The notes beneath the pieces are model-generated. The model saw only the letters and a list, made by a program, of their open reading frames with translations. It was not told where the DNA came from and searched no databases. The position numbers and the translations under genes are program-made. From Mycolicibacterium hodleri (GTDB lineage: Bacteria > Actinomycetota > Actinomycetes > Mycobacteriales > Mycobacteriaceae), in assembly GCF_006439015.1 (NCBI RefSeq), contig NZ_RCZG01000002.1:434001-498000 (forward strand): DNA of 64,000 bases, in the 5' to 3' direction. Position 1 is the first letter of the stretch, and each line of letters starts with the position of its first letter. Positions 37,561 through 47,113 of this stretch are shown here, one piece after another.

Positions 37561-38154
37561 TCAGGGCAACGCTGCGACGGGGAACATCAGCGGCGAGATC
37601 CCTGCCAGCGGGTTGGCCACCGCGGGGAGGGCGGGCGCAACCGCGACGGGTGCGACGGCCGCTGCGACGGGCGCTGCCACCGGCGCTTTCGGCAGCAGGT
37701 TCGCCAGTGGCGTGCCCGCCGGCATCAACGACACGAGATCGCCTGGGAAGCTGAGCTCCGGCGGCAGAGGCAGGGGGTTCGCGGCCACCTGCGGGATCTG
37801 GACGTCGGCCGTCGGGATGAGACCTGCGGTCGGGGACACGGCTGCAGGAGCCGCGACGGCAGCGGCAGGCGCCTGTGGCAGCGTGACCGAGGCGGTCGCT
37901 GCCGGTGCCGGTGCGGGGGCCGCGGCCGGTGCACCCGCCGCGCCCGTGAAGGCCGACGCGAGGCCTTGGAGCATCGCGGGCGCGTTCGCCGGCGTGAGCT
38001 GGTTCAGGAACGGGATGCCCGACAGGTTGGGCATCGCCGGCGCGGGCGCGGGAACCGGATCGGCGGCCGCGGTGGCGCTGAACAACAATGCGCCGGGAAC
38101 CGCGCAAGCGGCGGCAATCACGCTGGTGGCAAGGGCTTTTCTAGTGAAGCGCAT
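37561..38154 (-). CDS. Secreted Ala/Pro-rich protein (Rv1158c-like)
   Basis: This 197-aa protein has a signal peptide (MRFTRKALATSV then a hydrophobic core, cleavage after AAA/ADP near residue 32). The mature part is almost wholly Ala, Pro, Val and Leu, with motifs such as PAPAPA and VAAPVAAAV. It corresponds to Rv1158c and follows the Rv1157c-like gene's pattern; the two lie head to tail with a 46-bp gap. I chose ATG 38154 since it starts a classical signal peptide. It is divergent from pimE, and the 32-bp tandem array lies between the two genes. Confidence 0.78.
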   Translation of the reverse strand: MRFTRKALATSVIAAACAVPGALLFSATAAADPVPAPAPAMPNLSGIPFLNQLTPANAPAMLQGLASAFTGAAGAPAAAPAPAPAATASVTLPQAPAAAVAAPAAVSPTAGLIPTADVQIPQVAANPLPLPPELSFPGDLVSLMPAGTPLANLLPKAPVAAPVAAAVAPVAVAPALPAVANPLAGISPLMFPVAALP

Positions 38155-38537
38155 GGTTCTCCCAATCGGTTGACGGCTCGTCTGCAACCGAAGCTACGGA
38201 GTTACTGGAGTTACTCAAGTGACACGTGTGGCATTTATGCAACCGTTACTGACACGACGGCCGATGGTGACCGAACGGTCTGTCTGGGGCGAGCGGAGCG
38301 ACGGGGGAAAACTGCCTGGGGCGAGCGGAGCGACGGGGGAAAACTGCCTGGGGCGAGCGGAGCGACGGGGGAAAACTGCCTGGGGCGAGCGGAGCGACGG
38401 GGGAAAACTGCCTGGGGCGAGCGGAGCGACGAGGGAAAACTAGAGTCGTACGGATCACCAGACAGCCAGAGGTCGTACCCGACAGCATCGATGCGCCGCC
38501 GAACCGGATCGCGGTCCTTGCGCCGTACCTGCTCGCG
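38155..38537. other. 383-bp gap between the Rv1158c-like gene and pimE
   Basis: The gap contains the promoter side of the Rv1158c-like gene, an ATG-GTG pair at 38264/38267 that opens a short frame (MVTERSVWGERSDGGK...), the tandem array at 38284-38441, and 95 bp whose frame continues straight into pimE and encodes conserved N-terminal sequence (VRITRQPEVVPDS, then a hydrophobic segment). Confidence 0.7.
38284..38441 (+). repeat. Five-copy 32-bp tandem repeat upstream of pimE
   Basis: Copies start at 38284, 38316, 38348, 38380 and 38412. The first four are identical (core GAGCGGAGCGACGGGGGAAA); the fifth has one substitution and stops 2 nt short. The unit length is not a multiple of three, so each added or lost copy changes the downstream reading frame. 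All three frames are open through the array. Confidence 0.97.
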
Positions 38538-39632
38538 TTGAGCCTGCTCGTGCGATTCGGCATCACCTACCTGGTGCCCAACGGCACCAACTTCATCGAC
38601 CTACACGTCTACGTCGATGGCGCTGCGACTATGAACGGCGGCGGCCTCTACGACTTCGTGTACCACCCGGCTATCCCACCCCTCCCGCTACAGTTCACCT
38701 ATCCGCCGTTCGCGGGGTTGGTGTTCTATCCGCTGCACTTTCTGCCGTTTCCCCTCGTCGGCCTGTGCTGGCAGCTCGGCATCGTCGCGGCGCTCTACGG
38801 TTCTGCTGTGCTCGCGCTCAAGCTGCTGGGTAGGCCGGACGCCCGGCAGGCGATGGCCTGGACCGCGCTGGCGATCTGGTTCGAGCCGATGCGCCATCTC
38901 TTCGAGCTCGGCCAGGTCGGCGCGCTGCTGATGTTCGCCGTGCTGTGGGCGGTGTACAGCCAGCGGTGGTGGCTCTCCGGGCTGCTCGTCGGTCTGGCGG
39001 CCGGGCTCAAGCTGACGCCCGCCGTCGCGGGCCTGTACTTCCTCGGCGCCCGGCGCTGGCGGGTCGTCGCGTTCTCCGCCGCGGTGTTCGCCGCCACCGT
39101 GGCGACGTCGATCGCGGTCGGCGGAGCTCAGTCCCGGTTCTACTTCACCGATCTGCTCGGCAACGCCGACCGGGTGGGCGTGGTGAAGTCGCCGATGAAC
39201 CAGTCGCTACGCGGTGTCATCGGGTTGTTGACGGGGCACGACGGCGGATTTGGCCCGCTCCTGATCGTCGCAGTCGCGATCACGGCGGTGCTGAGCGCGT
39301 TGGCGTGGTGGCGGATCGGCGCCGAAGATCCCCTTGGTCGGATCGTGGTGGTGATGCTCTTCGGGTTGCTCATGTCGCCGATCAGCTGGACGCACCACTG
39401 GGTGTGGATGCTGCCGCTCGTCATGTGGCTGGTGCTCGGGTCGATGCACACGCGGACGCGCGCCGTCGGCTGGGCGTGGGTGGCGCTGGCGTATCTCGGC
39501 CCACCGTGGGTGGTGACGTTCACGAGCCACGGAGACAGACCCTGGTACGCGTTGGCCGCCGGCTCGCTCTACGTCATGGCGACGCTGGCGACCCTCGCGT
39601 ATGTCGCTGCGGTCAGCCGACGATCCGATTGA
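38538..39632 (+). CDS. pimE: Polyprenol-phosphate-mannose alpha-1,2-mannosyltransferase PimE
   Basis: This GT87/GT-C membrane glycosyltransferase (Rv1159 homologue) adds the fifth mannose of polar PIMs from polyprenyl-phosphate-mannose. Several membrane segments are visible, along with the key Asp of the first loop in [12 protein letters not shown], the motif [19 protein letters not shown], and [15 protein letters not shown]. The only canonical start in frame is TTG 38538, which falls inside the first membrane helix; the same frame extends upstream with [19 protein letters not shown] and conserved leader sequence up to the tandem array. The true start must therefore be upstream and is out of frame at the present copy number (see findings). 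The 3' end overlaps the pterin dehydratase gene by 20 nt. Confidence 0.88.
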   Translation: MSLLVRFGITYLVPNGTNFIDLHVYVDGAATMNGGGLYDFVYHPAIPPLPLQFTYPPFAGLVFYPLHFLPFPLVGLCWQLGIVAALYGSAVLALKLLGRPDARQAMAWTALAIWFEPMRHLFELGQVGALLMFAVLWAVYSQRWWLSGLLVGLAAGLKLTPAVAGLYFLGARRWRVVAFSAAVFAATVATSIAVGGAQSRFYFTDLLGNADRVGVVKSPMNQSLRGVIGLLTGHDGGFGPLLIVAVAITAVLSALAWWRIGAEDPLGRIVVVMLFGLLMSPISWTHHWVWMLPLVMWLVLGSMHTRTRAVGWAWVALAYLGPPWVVTFTSHGDRPWYALAAGSLYVMATLATLAYVAAVSRRSD

Positions 39633-39894
39633 TGTCGCCCGCCATCGCCACGTCCTTGTCGGTGATCCCGCCCTCGGAATGCGTGACGATTACGAAAGTG
39701 ACTGTCCGCCAACGGATGTCGATGTCTGGGTGATGGTCCTCTTGCTCGGCGTGTTCGCCGACGCGGCGGACGGCGTCGATGCCATCGAGGAATGCGGGGA
39801 ACTCGATCGATCGCCGTAAGGCCCCGTCTGAGCGCTCCCAGCCGTCGAGTCCGGGCAGTGCGGCATCTACTTGTTCGTCGGTCAACACAGCCAT
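39613..39894 (-). CDS. Pterin-4-alpha-carbinolamine dehydratase
   Basis: This 93-aa protein is a complete PCD/DCo[19 protein letters not shown] at the N-terminus, the catalytic [14 protein letters not shown] motif (residues 54-67), and [15 protein letters not shown] at the end. It recycles 4a-hydroxytetrahydropterin; in bacteria it may also act on molybdopterin-type pterins. It matches Rv1159A in place and orientation. I chose ATG 39894; the frame that continues to 40206 covers the mutT2 gene on the other strand. Confidence 0.92.
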   Translation of the reverse strand: MAVLTDEQVDAALPGLDGWERSDGALRRSIEFPAFLDGIDAVRRVGEHAEQEDHHPDIDIRWRTVTFVIVTHSEGGITDKDVAMAGDINRIVG

Positions 39895-39918
39895 CCTTCG
39901 AAGGTATACCGTCGCTGC

Positions 39919-40311
39919 GTGCCGAACCAGATCGTCGTCGCGGGTGCACTGATCTCCGGAGCGACCCTGCTGGTGGCGCAACGTGAACGACCCCCGGAAC
40001 TGGCGGGCCTCTGGGAGCTGCCCGGGGGCAAGGTGGCGCAGGGTGAGAGCGACGCGGATGCCCTGGTTCGCGAGCTCGACGAGGAACTTGGCGTCGCGGT
40101 CGCCGTCGGGGCGCGACTGGGTGCCGACGTCGCCCTGAGCGGTGAGATGACGCTGCGCGCGTTCCTCGTCACTCGGATCGGCGGCAGCGTGCGGCCCCGC
40201 GACCACCGCGCGTTGCGCTGGGTCACGGCCGACGAGCTCGACGCGCTCGCCTGGGTGCCCGCCGACCGCGGCTGGCTGCCGGACCTCGTCGCCGTCCTGC
40301 GGTCCGGCTAG
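39919..40311 (+). CDS. mutT2: Nudix hydrolase MutT2 (dCTP/oxidised nucleotide pyrophosphatase)
   Basis: This 130-aa Nudix enzyme has the full box G-x5-E-x7-REVxEExG-type: [18 protein letters not shown] followed by DEELGV (about residues 37-60). The N-terminus ([20 protein letters not shown]) and its position beside the pterin dehydratase match Rv1160. MutT2 hydrolyses dCTP, 5-methyl-dCTP and, weakly, 8-oxo-dGTP, cleaning the nucleotide pool. GTG 39919 is used; a longer frame from 39871 overlaps the divergent gene. Confidence 0.9.
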   Translation: MPNQIVVAGALISGATLLVAQRERPPELAGLWELPGGKVAQGESDADALVRELDEELGVAVAVGARLGADVALSGEMTLRAFLVTRIGGSVRPRDHRALRWVTADELDALAWVPADRGWLPDLVAVLRSG

Positions 40312-40396
40312 CCAAGCCGGTCTCCGGGCGTCCGCCTCGTTGCCAAAGTCGTTGCGACACGGCCTGCTTTTGGTCAGGCGCGGCCAGGCAAGGGTC

Positions 40397-40660
40397 TCAG
40401 TACCTGAGCCGGTCGCCCACCACTCTCACACTCTGCGGATGTCGGGCCGCGTACACCGGGTGCAGCAGCGTGGGATGTCGGCAATGCGGGCACGACCCCT
40501 GCGCGCTGTTAACCGATGAACCGGTCAGGTGGTGACATGCCGCACACCGCACGATGTAATACCCGCCGATCCAGTTCAGTAGACCAAGGTAGATGGCCGC
40601 GGTCGCGACACTAGCCAGAACGATGACCAGGGCGATGGTCGCTACTTCGAACACGGTCAT
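40397..40660 (-). CDS. Small membrane protein with a CxxC zinc-ribbon
   Basis: This 87-aa protein has one N-terminal membrane helix (about residues 4-30) and a cytosolic or external domain with two CxxC pairs, CAAC at about 39-42 and CPHC at about 57-60, giving a likely zinc ribbon. ATG 40660 has GGAGGT 7 nt upstream, a strong site. I do not recognise a named family. In M. tuberculosis the genes after mutT2 are narGHJI; here this gene and the next small Cys-rich gene take that place. Confidence 0.72.
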   Translation of the reverse strand: MTVFEVATIALVIVLASVATAAIYLGLLNWIGGYYIVRCAACHHLTGSSVNSAQGSCPHCRHPTLLHPVYAARHPQSVRVVGDRLRY

Positions 40661-40720
40661 GATCGTTACCTCCAATCAGCGACGCATATCTTCACCGTAC
40701 GCCGATGTTCACCGAGGTAG

Positions 40721-40888
40721 TCAGGCTTTTCTGGCGCGTTTGACGACCTTGTCCAGCTCTTTGCCGCGCAGGCCCGACCGCTCCGCCTTGCGGAGCTCGT
40801 GAAGGACGAGCGGACAACGTTTACAGCGCGGTTTGCTGCGGCAGCACTTCCCCTTCGATGTGAGGGAGGCGATCTCGGACGGCTTCAC
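40721..40888 (-). CDS. Small Cys- and Lys/Arg-rich protein, 55 aa
   Basis: This minus-strand frame from GTG 40888 encodes a protein starting MKPSEIASLTSKGKCCRSKP. It continues with RCKRCPLVLHELRKAERS and ends DKVVKRARKA. Five residues bearing zinc-type thiols lie close together (CC, CKRC) in a very basic protein, suggesting a small zinc finger that binds nucleic acid; that role is inference. AAAGGA lies 4-5 nt before the GTG. It is divergent from typA (73-bp gap), and a spurious 5' extension of the typA frame runs antisense to it. Confidence 0.75.
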   Translation of the reverse strand: MKPSEIASLTSKGKCCRSKPRCKRCPLVLHELRKAERSGLRGKELDKVVKRARKA

Positions 40889-40961
40889 TCAGTCCTTTCG
40901 ATTTCTGGGAGAACACTTCCTCGTTTTCGTGATCCGGTACCCACGCTGCGACAATCTTGAT

Positions 40962-42863
40962 GTGGATGCTCTCCCGGATTTTCGCAATGTCGCCATCGTC
41001 GCTCACGTCGACCACGGCAAGACCACCCTCGTCGACGCCATGCTGCGGCAGTCCGGTGCGCTGACCCACCGTGGCGACGACTCCGTCGAGCGCCTGATGG
41101 ACTCGGGTGACCTCGAGAAGGAAAAGGGCATCACGATCCTGGCGAAGAACACCGCCGTGCACCGCAAGAACCCCGACGGCAGCATGACCGTCATCAACGT
41201 GATCGACACCCCCGGGCACGCCGACTTCGGCGGCGAGGTGGAGCGCGGTCTGTCGATGGTGGACGGCGTGCTGCTGCTGGTGGACGCCTCAGAGGGGCCG
41301 CTGCCGCAGACCCGCTTCGTCCTGCGCAAGGCGCTGACGGCTCACCTACCGGTGATCCTGTGCGTCAACAAGACCGACCGCCCCGACGCCCGCATCGCCG
41401 AGGTGGTTTCCGAGAGCCACGACCTGCTGCTCGACGTGGCCTCGGATCTGGACGAGGACGCGCAGAAGGCGGCCGAGTTCGCGCTCGGGCTGCCGACGCT
41501 GTACGCCTCCGGCCGGGCGGGCATCGCGAGCACCAACCAACCGGCCAACGGCGAGAACCCCGACGGGGACAACCTCGACGTGCTCTTCGACGTGCTGCTC
41601 GAGCACATCCCGCCGCCGCAGGGCGACCCGGAGGCTCCACTGCAGGCGCTGGTCACCAACCTGGACGCGTCGGCCTTCCTCGGCCGCCTGGCGCTCATCC
41701 GCATCTACAAGGGCCGCATCAAAAAGGGTCAGCAGGTCGCCTGGATGCGTGAGGTGGACGGCCATCCGGTCATCACGAACGCCAAGATCACCGAGCTGCT
41801 AGCCACCGAGGGCGTCGAGCGGACCAGCACCGACGAGGCCGTCGCGGGCGACATCGTGGCCGTCGCGGGCATGCCGGAGATCATGATCGGCGACACCCTC
41901 GCCGATGTCGACCACGCGCACGCGCTGCCGCGCATCACCGTCGACGAGCCCGCGATCTCGGTCACCGTCGGCACCAACACCTCACCGCTCGCCGGCAAGG
42001 TCTCCGGGCACAAGCTGACCGCACGAATGGTGAAGGCGCGGTTGGACTCCGAGCTCGTCGGCAACGTGTCGATCAAGGTCGTGGACATCGACCGTCCGGA
42101 CGCCTGGGAGGTGCAGGGCCGTGGTGAGTTGGCGCTGGCAATCCTCGTCGAGCAGATGCGCCGCGAAGGTTTCGAGCTGACCGTCGGCAAGCCGCAGGTG
42201 GTCACCCGGACCGTCGATGGCAAGCTGCACGAGCCGTTCGAGGCCATGACCATCGACTGTCCCGACGAGTTCGTCGGCGCCGTCACGCAGCTGATGGCCG
42301 GTCGCAAGGGCCGTATGGAGGAGATGGCCAACCACGCCGCGGGATGGGTGCGGATGGATTTCATCGTCCCCAGCCGTGGGCTGATCGGCTTCCGGACCGA
42401 CTTCCTCACGCTGACCCGCGGTACGGGCATCGCCAACGCGGTGTTCGACGGTTACCGGCCGTGGGCGGGCGAGATCAGAGCCCGCCACACCGGTTCGCTG
42501 GTCTCGGACCGCACCGGCAAGATCACCCCGTTCGCCATGACCCAGCTCTCCGACCGTGGCCAATTCTTCGTCGAGCCGGGCCAGGACACCTACGAGGGTC
42601 AGGTCGTCGGCATCAACCCACGCGCCGAGGACCTCGACATCAACGCCACGCGTGAGAAGAAACTGACCAACATGCGTTCGTCGACGGCCGACGTCTTCGA
42701 GACGCTGGCCCGCCCGCTCGACATGGGGCTGGAGCAGGCCATGGAGTTCTGCGCCGAGGACGAGTGCGTCGAGGTCACGCCCGAGATCGTGCGGGTCCGC
42801 AAGGTCGAGTTGAACGCCAGTCTGCGGGCGCGCAGCAAGGCCCGGGCAAAGACCCGCGGCTGA
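40962..42863 (+). CDS. typA: Ribosome-binding GTPase TypA/BipA
   Basis: This 633-aa translational GTPase (Rv1165 homologue) has all G motifs: [21 protein letters not shown] and NKTDRPDA, followed by a beta-barrel domain II, the EF-G-like domains and the BipA C-terminal domain ([13 protein letters not shown]). It binds the 70S ribosome and helps subunit assembly and stress or cold adaptation. The conserved N-terminus is [13 protein letters not shown], so GTG 40962 ([10 protein letters not shown]) fits. The frame open to 40833 would cover the divergent small gene and lacks family support. No clear Shine-Dalgarno is visible. Confidence 0.95.
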   Translation: MDALPDFRNVAIVAHVDHGKTTLVDAMLRQSGALTHRGDDSVERLMDSGDLEKEKGITILAKNTAVHRKNPDGSMTVINVIDTPGHADFGGEVERGLSMVDGVLLLVDASEGPLPQTRFVLRKALTAHLPVILCVNKTDRPDARIAEVVSESHDLLLDVASDLDEDAQKAAEFALGLPTLYASGRAGIASTNQPANGENPDGDNLDVLFDVLLEHIPPPQGDPEAPLQALVTNLDASAFLGRLALIRIYKGRIKKGQQVAWMREVDGHPVITNAKITELLATEGVERTSTDEAVAGDIVAVAGMPEIMIGDTLADVDHAHALPRITVDEPAISVTVGTNTSPLAGKVSGHKLTARMVKARLDSELVGNVSIKVVDIDRPDAWEVQGRGELALAILVEQMRREGFELTVGKPQVVTRTVDGKLHEPFEAMTIDCPDEFVGAVTQLMAGRKGRMEEMANHAAGWVRMDFIVPSRGLIGFRTDFLTLTRGTGIANAVFDGYRPWAGEIRARHTGSLVSDRTGKITPFAMTQLSDRGQFFVEPGQDTYEGQVVGINPRAEDLDINATREKKLTNMRSSTADVFETLARPLDMGLEQAMEFCAEDECVEVTPEIVRVRKVELNASLRARSKARAKTRG

Positions 42864-42922
42864 CGTCGGGCATCGGCGAGCGGCGTCGAACGGCCCACCC
42901 TGTTGCGGTTAGCCTGAAGGGC

Positions 42923-44812
42923 GTGCCGACGACTCTGCGACGCTTCAGCTACGTCGCTTGCGCGTTGACGTCGACGTTGATGCTGGTCACGGCGTGCACC
43001 GTCAGTCCGCCGCCGGCGCCGCAAAGTACGGAGACGGCGGAGAGCACGCCTCCACCACCGCTCAAGGCGTCGCAGATCATCATGGCGATCGACGCGATCG
43101 GTCCCGGATTCAATCCGCATCTGCTGTCGGACCAGTCGCCGGTGAACGCCGCCATCTCATCACTGGTGCTGCCGAGCTCCTTCCGGCCGATACCCGATCC
43201 GAAGTCGGCGACCGGCTCGCGTTGGGAACTCGATCCGACCCTGCTGGAGTCCGCAGAGGTGACGAGCGAGGACCCCTTCACCGTCACCTACAAGATTCGG
43301 CCGGAGGCGCAGTGGACGGACAACGCGCCGATCGCCGCCGACGACTACTGGTACCTCTGGCAGCAGATGGTCGGCGAACCCGGTGTGGTCGACCCCGCGG
43401 GCTACGACCTGATTACCGGAGTTCAGTCGGTCGAGGGCGGCAAGACCGCCGTCGTGACCTTCGCACAGCCCTACCCGGCGTGGCGGGAGCTCTTCAACGA
43501 CATCCTCCCCGCCCACATCGTCAAGGATGTCCCAGGCGGGTTTGCGGCGGGCCTGCTGCGCGCGCTACCGGTCACCGGCGGCCAGTTCCGCGTCGACAGC
43601 ATCGACCCGCAGCGCGACGAAATCCTGCTGGCGCGCAACGACCGCTACTGGGCGGAGCCGGCCAAACCGGACCAGATCCTGTTCCGGCGCGGCGGCGCGC
43701 CCGCCGTTCTCGCCGACTCGATCCGCAACGGCGATACGCAGGTCGCACAGGTGCACGGTGGGCAGGCGGCGTTCATCCAGCTGGGTGCGATCCCGGACGT
43801 CCGCACCGCACGCATCGTCACCCCGCGCGTGATGCAGGTGACGTTGCGCGCACAGCAGCCCGACCTGCAGGACGCCCAGGTGCGCAAGGCGATCCTCGGC
43901 CTGCTCGACGTCGACCTTCTGGCCGCGGTCGGCGCCGGAAGCGACAACACGGTGACACTCGCGCAGTCGCAGGTGCGCTCACCGTCGGACCCCGGCTACG
44001 TCCCGACCGCGCCGCCCGCCCTGTCGCGGGAGTCCGCGCTGGATCTGCTGAGGGCCAGTGGTTACACCGTCGAGCAGGAGGTGCCGACGACCACTCCGAT
44101 GCCGCCCCCGACGCCTGGTTCGCCCCCTCCTGCCCTCGGCCGCATCAGCAAGGACGGCGAACAGCTGACGTTCGTGATCGGGGTCGCCACCAACGATCCG
44201 ACGTCGGTGGCCGTGGCGAACACCGCCGCCGACCAGCTGCGCAGCGTGGGCATCTCGACGGCCGTGCTGGCCCTCGATCCGCCGACCCTCTACGGCGACG
44301 CCTTGACAGAGAACCGCGTCGACGCCATCGTCGGCTGGCGGCAGGCTGGCGGCGACCTCGCGACGGCTCTTGCATCCCGCTTCGGCTGCGCCGCCCTCGA
44401 GGCCACCCCCGTGCCCACCGCTCCGCCCGGCGGAACCCCGACAGCCCCGCCAGCGACGACGACAACGGTGACGACGAGCAAGCCACCGGTCACCACCCCG
44501 ACGGTGACCACCCCCTCATCGACCATCCCGCCGGGACCAGACCAGCTCGTCCAGGCTCCCAGCAACCTGACCGGCATCTGCGACCGCAGCATCCAACCGA
44601 GCATCGATGCCGCACTTGACGGCAGCCAGCCGATCGGCGACGTGCTCGCGGCCGTCGAACCGCGACTCTGGAACATGTCGACCGTCCTGCCGATCCTGCA
44701 GGACACCACCATCGTCGCCGCAGCGCCCAACGTGCAGAACGTGAGCCTCACGGGTGCCGTCCCCGTCGGCATCGTGGGCGATGCGGGCACATGGGTGAAG
44801 GGTCCCCGGTAG
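42923..44812 (+). CDS. lpqW: Lipoprotein LpqW, regulator of LM/LAM synthesis
   Basis: This 629-aa lipoprotein (Rv1166 homologue) has a signal peptide with the lipobox LVTAC (lipidated Cys25) and the fold of family 5 (peptide/oligopeptide) substrate-binding proteins. A Thr/Pro-rich insert is present at about residues 495-535 ([15 protein letters not shown]). LpqW is not a transporter component; in mycobacteria it steers PIM intermediates toward lipomannan/lipoarabinomannan, and pimE mutations suppress its loss. GTG 42923 begins [10 protein letters not shown], a proper signal peptide; the longer frame runs back into typA. Confidence 0.92.
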   Translation: MPTTLRRFSYVACALTSTLMLVTACTVSPPPAPQSTETAESTPPPPLKASQIIMAIDAIGPGFNPHLLSDQSPVNAAISSLVLPSSFRPIPDPKSATGSRWELDPTLLESAEVTSEDPFTVTYKIRPEAQWTDNAPIAADDYWYLWQQMVGEPGVVDPAGYDLITGVQSVEGGKTAVVTFAQPYPAWRELFNDILPAHIVKDVPGGFAAGLLRALPVTGGQFRVDSIDPQRDEILLARNDRYWAEPAKPDQILFRRGGAPAVLADSIRNGDTQVAQVHGGQAAFIQLGAIPDVRTARIVTPRVMQVTLRAQQPDLQDAQVRKAILGLLDVDLLAAVGAGSDNTVTLAQSQVRSPSDPGYVPTAPPALSRESALDLLRASGYTVEQEVPTTTPMPPPTPGSPPPALGRISKDGEQLTFVIGVATNDPTSVAVANTAADQLRSVGISTAVLALDPPTLYGDALTENRVDAIVGWRQAGGDLATALASRFGCAALEATPVPTAPPGGTPTAPPATTTTVTTSKPPVTTPTVTTPSSTIPPGPDQLVQAPSNLTGICDRSIQPSIDAALDGSQPIGDVLAAVEPRLWNMSTVLPILQDTTIVAAAPNVQNVSLTGAVPVGIVGDAGTWVKGPR

Positions 44813-44815
44813 GGG

Positions 44816-46045
44816 TCAGCTTTTGGCAGGGTTGCGTTCGCGCAGCAGCCGAATGCCGTGAGCCGTGAACGCCGCCGCGGCGAAGACCAGGATCAACCAC
44901 AGCGGTGGGCGTGCGAGTTCCCAGACGAACAGCGCGGCGAAGGCCGGGGCGCGCTGAGTGATGGCCAGTACGCCGGCGGCACACGCAAGCGACACCGCAG
45001 CGACCTGAATGTGCGTGCCTGCCAACTGATTCAGTGCCAGGGTGGCGACCGTGCCCGCCGCGGCACCGGTCGCCAGAGCGGGCGTGATCATGCCGCCGAC
45101 CGCACCCGTGCGGAGGAACAGCGCCGTCAGCAGCGGTTTGAGGAACAGGAGCGCGGCTGCGCCGCCAAGCGTGAGGCCCGCATCGACGCTCACCGTGAGA
45201 ATGCTGCGGCCGTTGCCAGGCAACTCCGGCCTCCAGATGGAACAGACACCGGTGACCAGGCCAGCCACGGCGATGGTGGGAATCAGCGTCCAGGACCGGA
45301 TCTGGGGCTTCGGACGAGCCAGTGTCATCACCTTGTCGAAGGCGAATCCGACCGCCACGGCCAACGGCGCGATGGCACACCCGAGGAATACGAAGAGGTA
45401 CGAGAGAGTCGGATCGGGCCACACCAACGCGTGCTCGAGATGCGTCACGGGCGAGGACACTGCGACCGCCAGGCTGGACGTGATCAGTGCCGTGCCCACC
45501 GCCCGGGGATGCCAGGTACCGAGCACGATACGCACCGCGAACAGTGCTCCGCCGAGCGGCACGCTGTACACCGCGCCGAGGCCGGCACCTGCCGCGCACG
45601 CCAGCAGGATCTCGCGGTCGCGAGGGGTCAGAGACCACTTCGAGGTGCCGAGGTCGCCCAGCGCCGCCGCCAGCTGACGGGGCGCACCCTCTCGGCCGAG
45701 TGACGCACCAGAACCGACGAGGAGTACCTGCAACACCGCGTCGATGGACATCCGCCACCGCGGGATCGGCCGGTGCTCGGCGATCGTCGCCGACAGTCCG
45801 GGCACGTCGCCGCGGCGTCGCAGCAGCCACCATCCGAAACCGGCGAGTGCGCCGCCGATCATGGGACCGACGGCACGCCTGACCGGGCTGCTGTGCCCGA
45901 CGCCCGTCAACAGCGTGCCGAAGGAATAGTTGTAGACGAGGTGCTCGACCCAGTGCAGCAGGAGGGTGGTCGCCGCGCCGGCGACCCCCGCGAGCAGCCC
46001 GATGACTACGACGGCGCATCCGTACTCGATGGTGCGCCGCGTCAC
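44816..46045 (-). CDS. ClC-type chloride channel/transporter
   Basis: This 409-aa membrane protein of the ClC family has about ten or more hydrophobic helices, with the selectivity-filter motifs GSGASLGREGAPRQ (GxxGxE-type with the gating Glu), YSVPLGGALFAV and GAVGGMITPALATG. It may be a Cl-/H+ exchanger or a channel; other anions are possible. It is convergent with lpqW (stops 3 nt apart) and divergent from mshB with a 22-bp gap. Confidence 0.88.
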   Translation of the reverse strand: MTRRTIEYGCAVVVIGLLAGVAGAATTLLLHWVEHLVYNYSFGTLLTGVGHSSPVRRAVGPMIGGALAGFGWWLLRRRGDVPGLSATIAEHRPIPRWRMSIDAVLQVLLVGSGASLGREGAPRQLAAALGDLGTSKWSLTPRDREILLACAAGAGLGAVYSVPLGGALFAVRIVLGTWHPRAVGTALITSSLAVAVSSPVTHLEHALVWPDPTLSYLFVFLGCAIAPLAVAVGFAFDKVMTLARPKPQIRSWTLIPTIAVAGLVTGVCSIWRPELPGNGRSILTVSVDAGLTLGGAAALLFLKPLLTALFLRTGAVGGMITPALATGAAAGTVATLALNQLAGTHIQVAAVSLACAAGVLAITQRAPAFAALFVWELARPPLWLILVFAAAAFTAHGIRLLRERNPAKS

Positions 46046-46067
46046 GGGGTGAATCTATCTTGTGCCC

Positions 46068-46949
46068 ATGGAGAATCCGCGGTTGTTGTTCGTCCACGCC
46101 CACCCGGACGACGAGACGTTGACCACCGGCGCCACCATCGCGCATTACCTCGCGCGGGGTGCCCGTGTGCAGGTCGTCACCTGCACTCTCGGAGAGGAGG
46201 GCGAGGTGATCGGCGAGCGCTTCGCGCAGCTGGCGGTCGACGGTGCCGACCAGTTGGGCGGCTACCGCATCGGCGAGTTGACATCGGCCCTGGCGGCATT
46301 GGGCGTCGACGGCCCCACGTTCCTCGGTGGCGCCGGTCGGTGGCGGGACTCGGGCATGGAGGGCACCCCGCCGCGGCATCGGCAGAGGTTCGTCGACGCC
46401 GACCCGCAGGAGGCGGTCGGAGCGCTCGTCGCGATCATCCTCGAGCTGCGGCCACACGTCGTCGTCACCTATGACCCCAATGGGGGCTACGGACACCCCG
46501 ACCACATCCACGCCAACGAGGTGACGACGGCGGCGTTGACCGCGGCGGCCCACTCCGACCAGCCGGGCGGTGGTTGGCGGGTTCCCAAGTTCTATTGGAC
46601 CGTCACGGCGCACAGCGCGGTCGACGCCGGTGCCCGGGAACTGGCCGCGATGGACCTGCCCGCCGACTGGACCGTCCTCTCGGCCGACGCGTTCCCCTTC
46701 GCCTATGCCGACGCCGACATCGACGCCGTCGTCGACGCGCCCGAGAGCCGTGACGCGAAGATCGCTGCCCTTCGGGCGCACGCAACGCAGGTCACGGTGA
46801 CAGCGGGGGGCCGTGCCTGCGCGCTCTCCAACCGCATCGCACTTCCGATAGCGGGCAGTGAACACTTCGTGCTCGTCGAGGGGGAGGCAGGCGAGCGGGA
46901 TGGCCGCGGCTGGGAAACCGACCTTCTTGCCGGGTTGAACCTGGGATAG
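46068..46949 (+). CDS. mshB: Mycothiol biosynthesis deacetylase MshB
   Basis: This 293-aa zinc enzyme (Rv1170 homologue) deacetylates 1-D-myo-inositol 2-acetamido-2-deoxy-glucopyranoside in mycothiol synthesis. The zinc and catalytic residues are in VHAHPDDE (His12, Asp14, Asp15) and YGHPDHIH (zinc His). Near-identity to the M. tuberculosis enzyme extends through [18 protein letters not shown] and [15 protein letters not shown] 46068 gives MENPRLLF, matching the family start; GTG 46062 would add two residues. Confidence 0.95.
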   Translation: MENPRLLFVHAHPDDETLTTGATIAHYLARGARVQVVTCTLGEEGEVIGERFAQLAVDGADQLGGYRIGELTSALAALGVDGPTFLGGAGRWRDSGMEGTPPRHRQRFVDADPQEAVGALVAIILELRPHVVVTYDPNGGYGHPDHIHANEVTTAALTAAAHSDQPGGGWRVPKFYWTVTAHSAVDAGARELAAMDLPADWTVLSADAFPFAYADADIDAVVDAPESRDAKIAALRAHATQVTVTAGGRACALSNRIALPIAGSEHFVLVEGEAGERDGRGWETDLLAGLNLG

Positions 46950-47005
46950 CCGCGGGGGGACGGGGTACGCTGCGATCACTCAGCGGCCCCGAGGAAGGGA
47001 TGGCG

Positions 47006-47113
47006 ATGGACCCGGACCTGGATCCCAACCTGCAGCACTGGCAGGACCGCTTGGACAGCTATCAGTGGGTGATCGGCTCGCTGGTGGGACTGCTCGACAG
47101 CGTCCCCACCTGA
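47006..47113 (+). CDS. Small conserved-looking protein, 35 aa
   Basis: A short frame between mshB and the Rv1171-like gene encodes an acidic start (MDPDLDPNLQHWQDRLDSY) and a short hydrophobic end (WVIGSLVGLLDSV). GAGGAAGG lies 7 nt before ATG 47006; ATG 47000 is too close to it. Its TGA overlaps a CTG that could start the next gene. No function is known; coupling to the membrane protein that follows suggests a leader or partner role. Confidence 0.5.
   Translation: MDPDLDPNLQHWQDRLDSYQWVIGSLVGLLDSVPT

Noticed and set aside
38284..38441. Regular repeats that could be taken for a CRISPR array
   Set aside because: The units are directly adjacent with no unique spacers and no cas genes nearby, so this is a plain tandem repeat.
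37549..38541. Plus-strand open frame of 330 residues through the Rv1158c-like gene and the array
   Set aside because: It is antisense to a signal-peptide protein with clear homologue pattern; its sequence is Arg/Gly-rich filler typical of shadow frames in GC-rich DNA.
40833..40961. N-terminal extension of TypA
   Set aside because: The TypA family begins at [13 protein letters not shown]; the extension lies antisense to a better-supported small gene.
44748..46979. Minus-strand open frame of 743 residues
   Set aside because: It runs antisense through mshB and in another frame of the ClC gene; low-complexity Arg-rich sequence, no domain.
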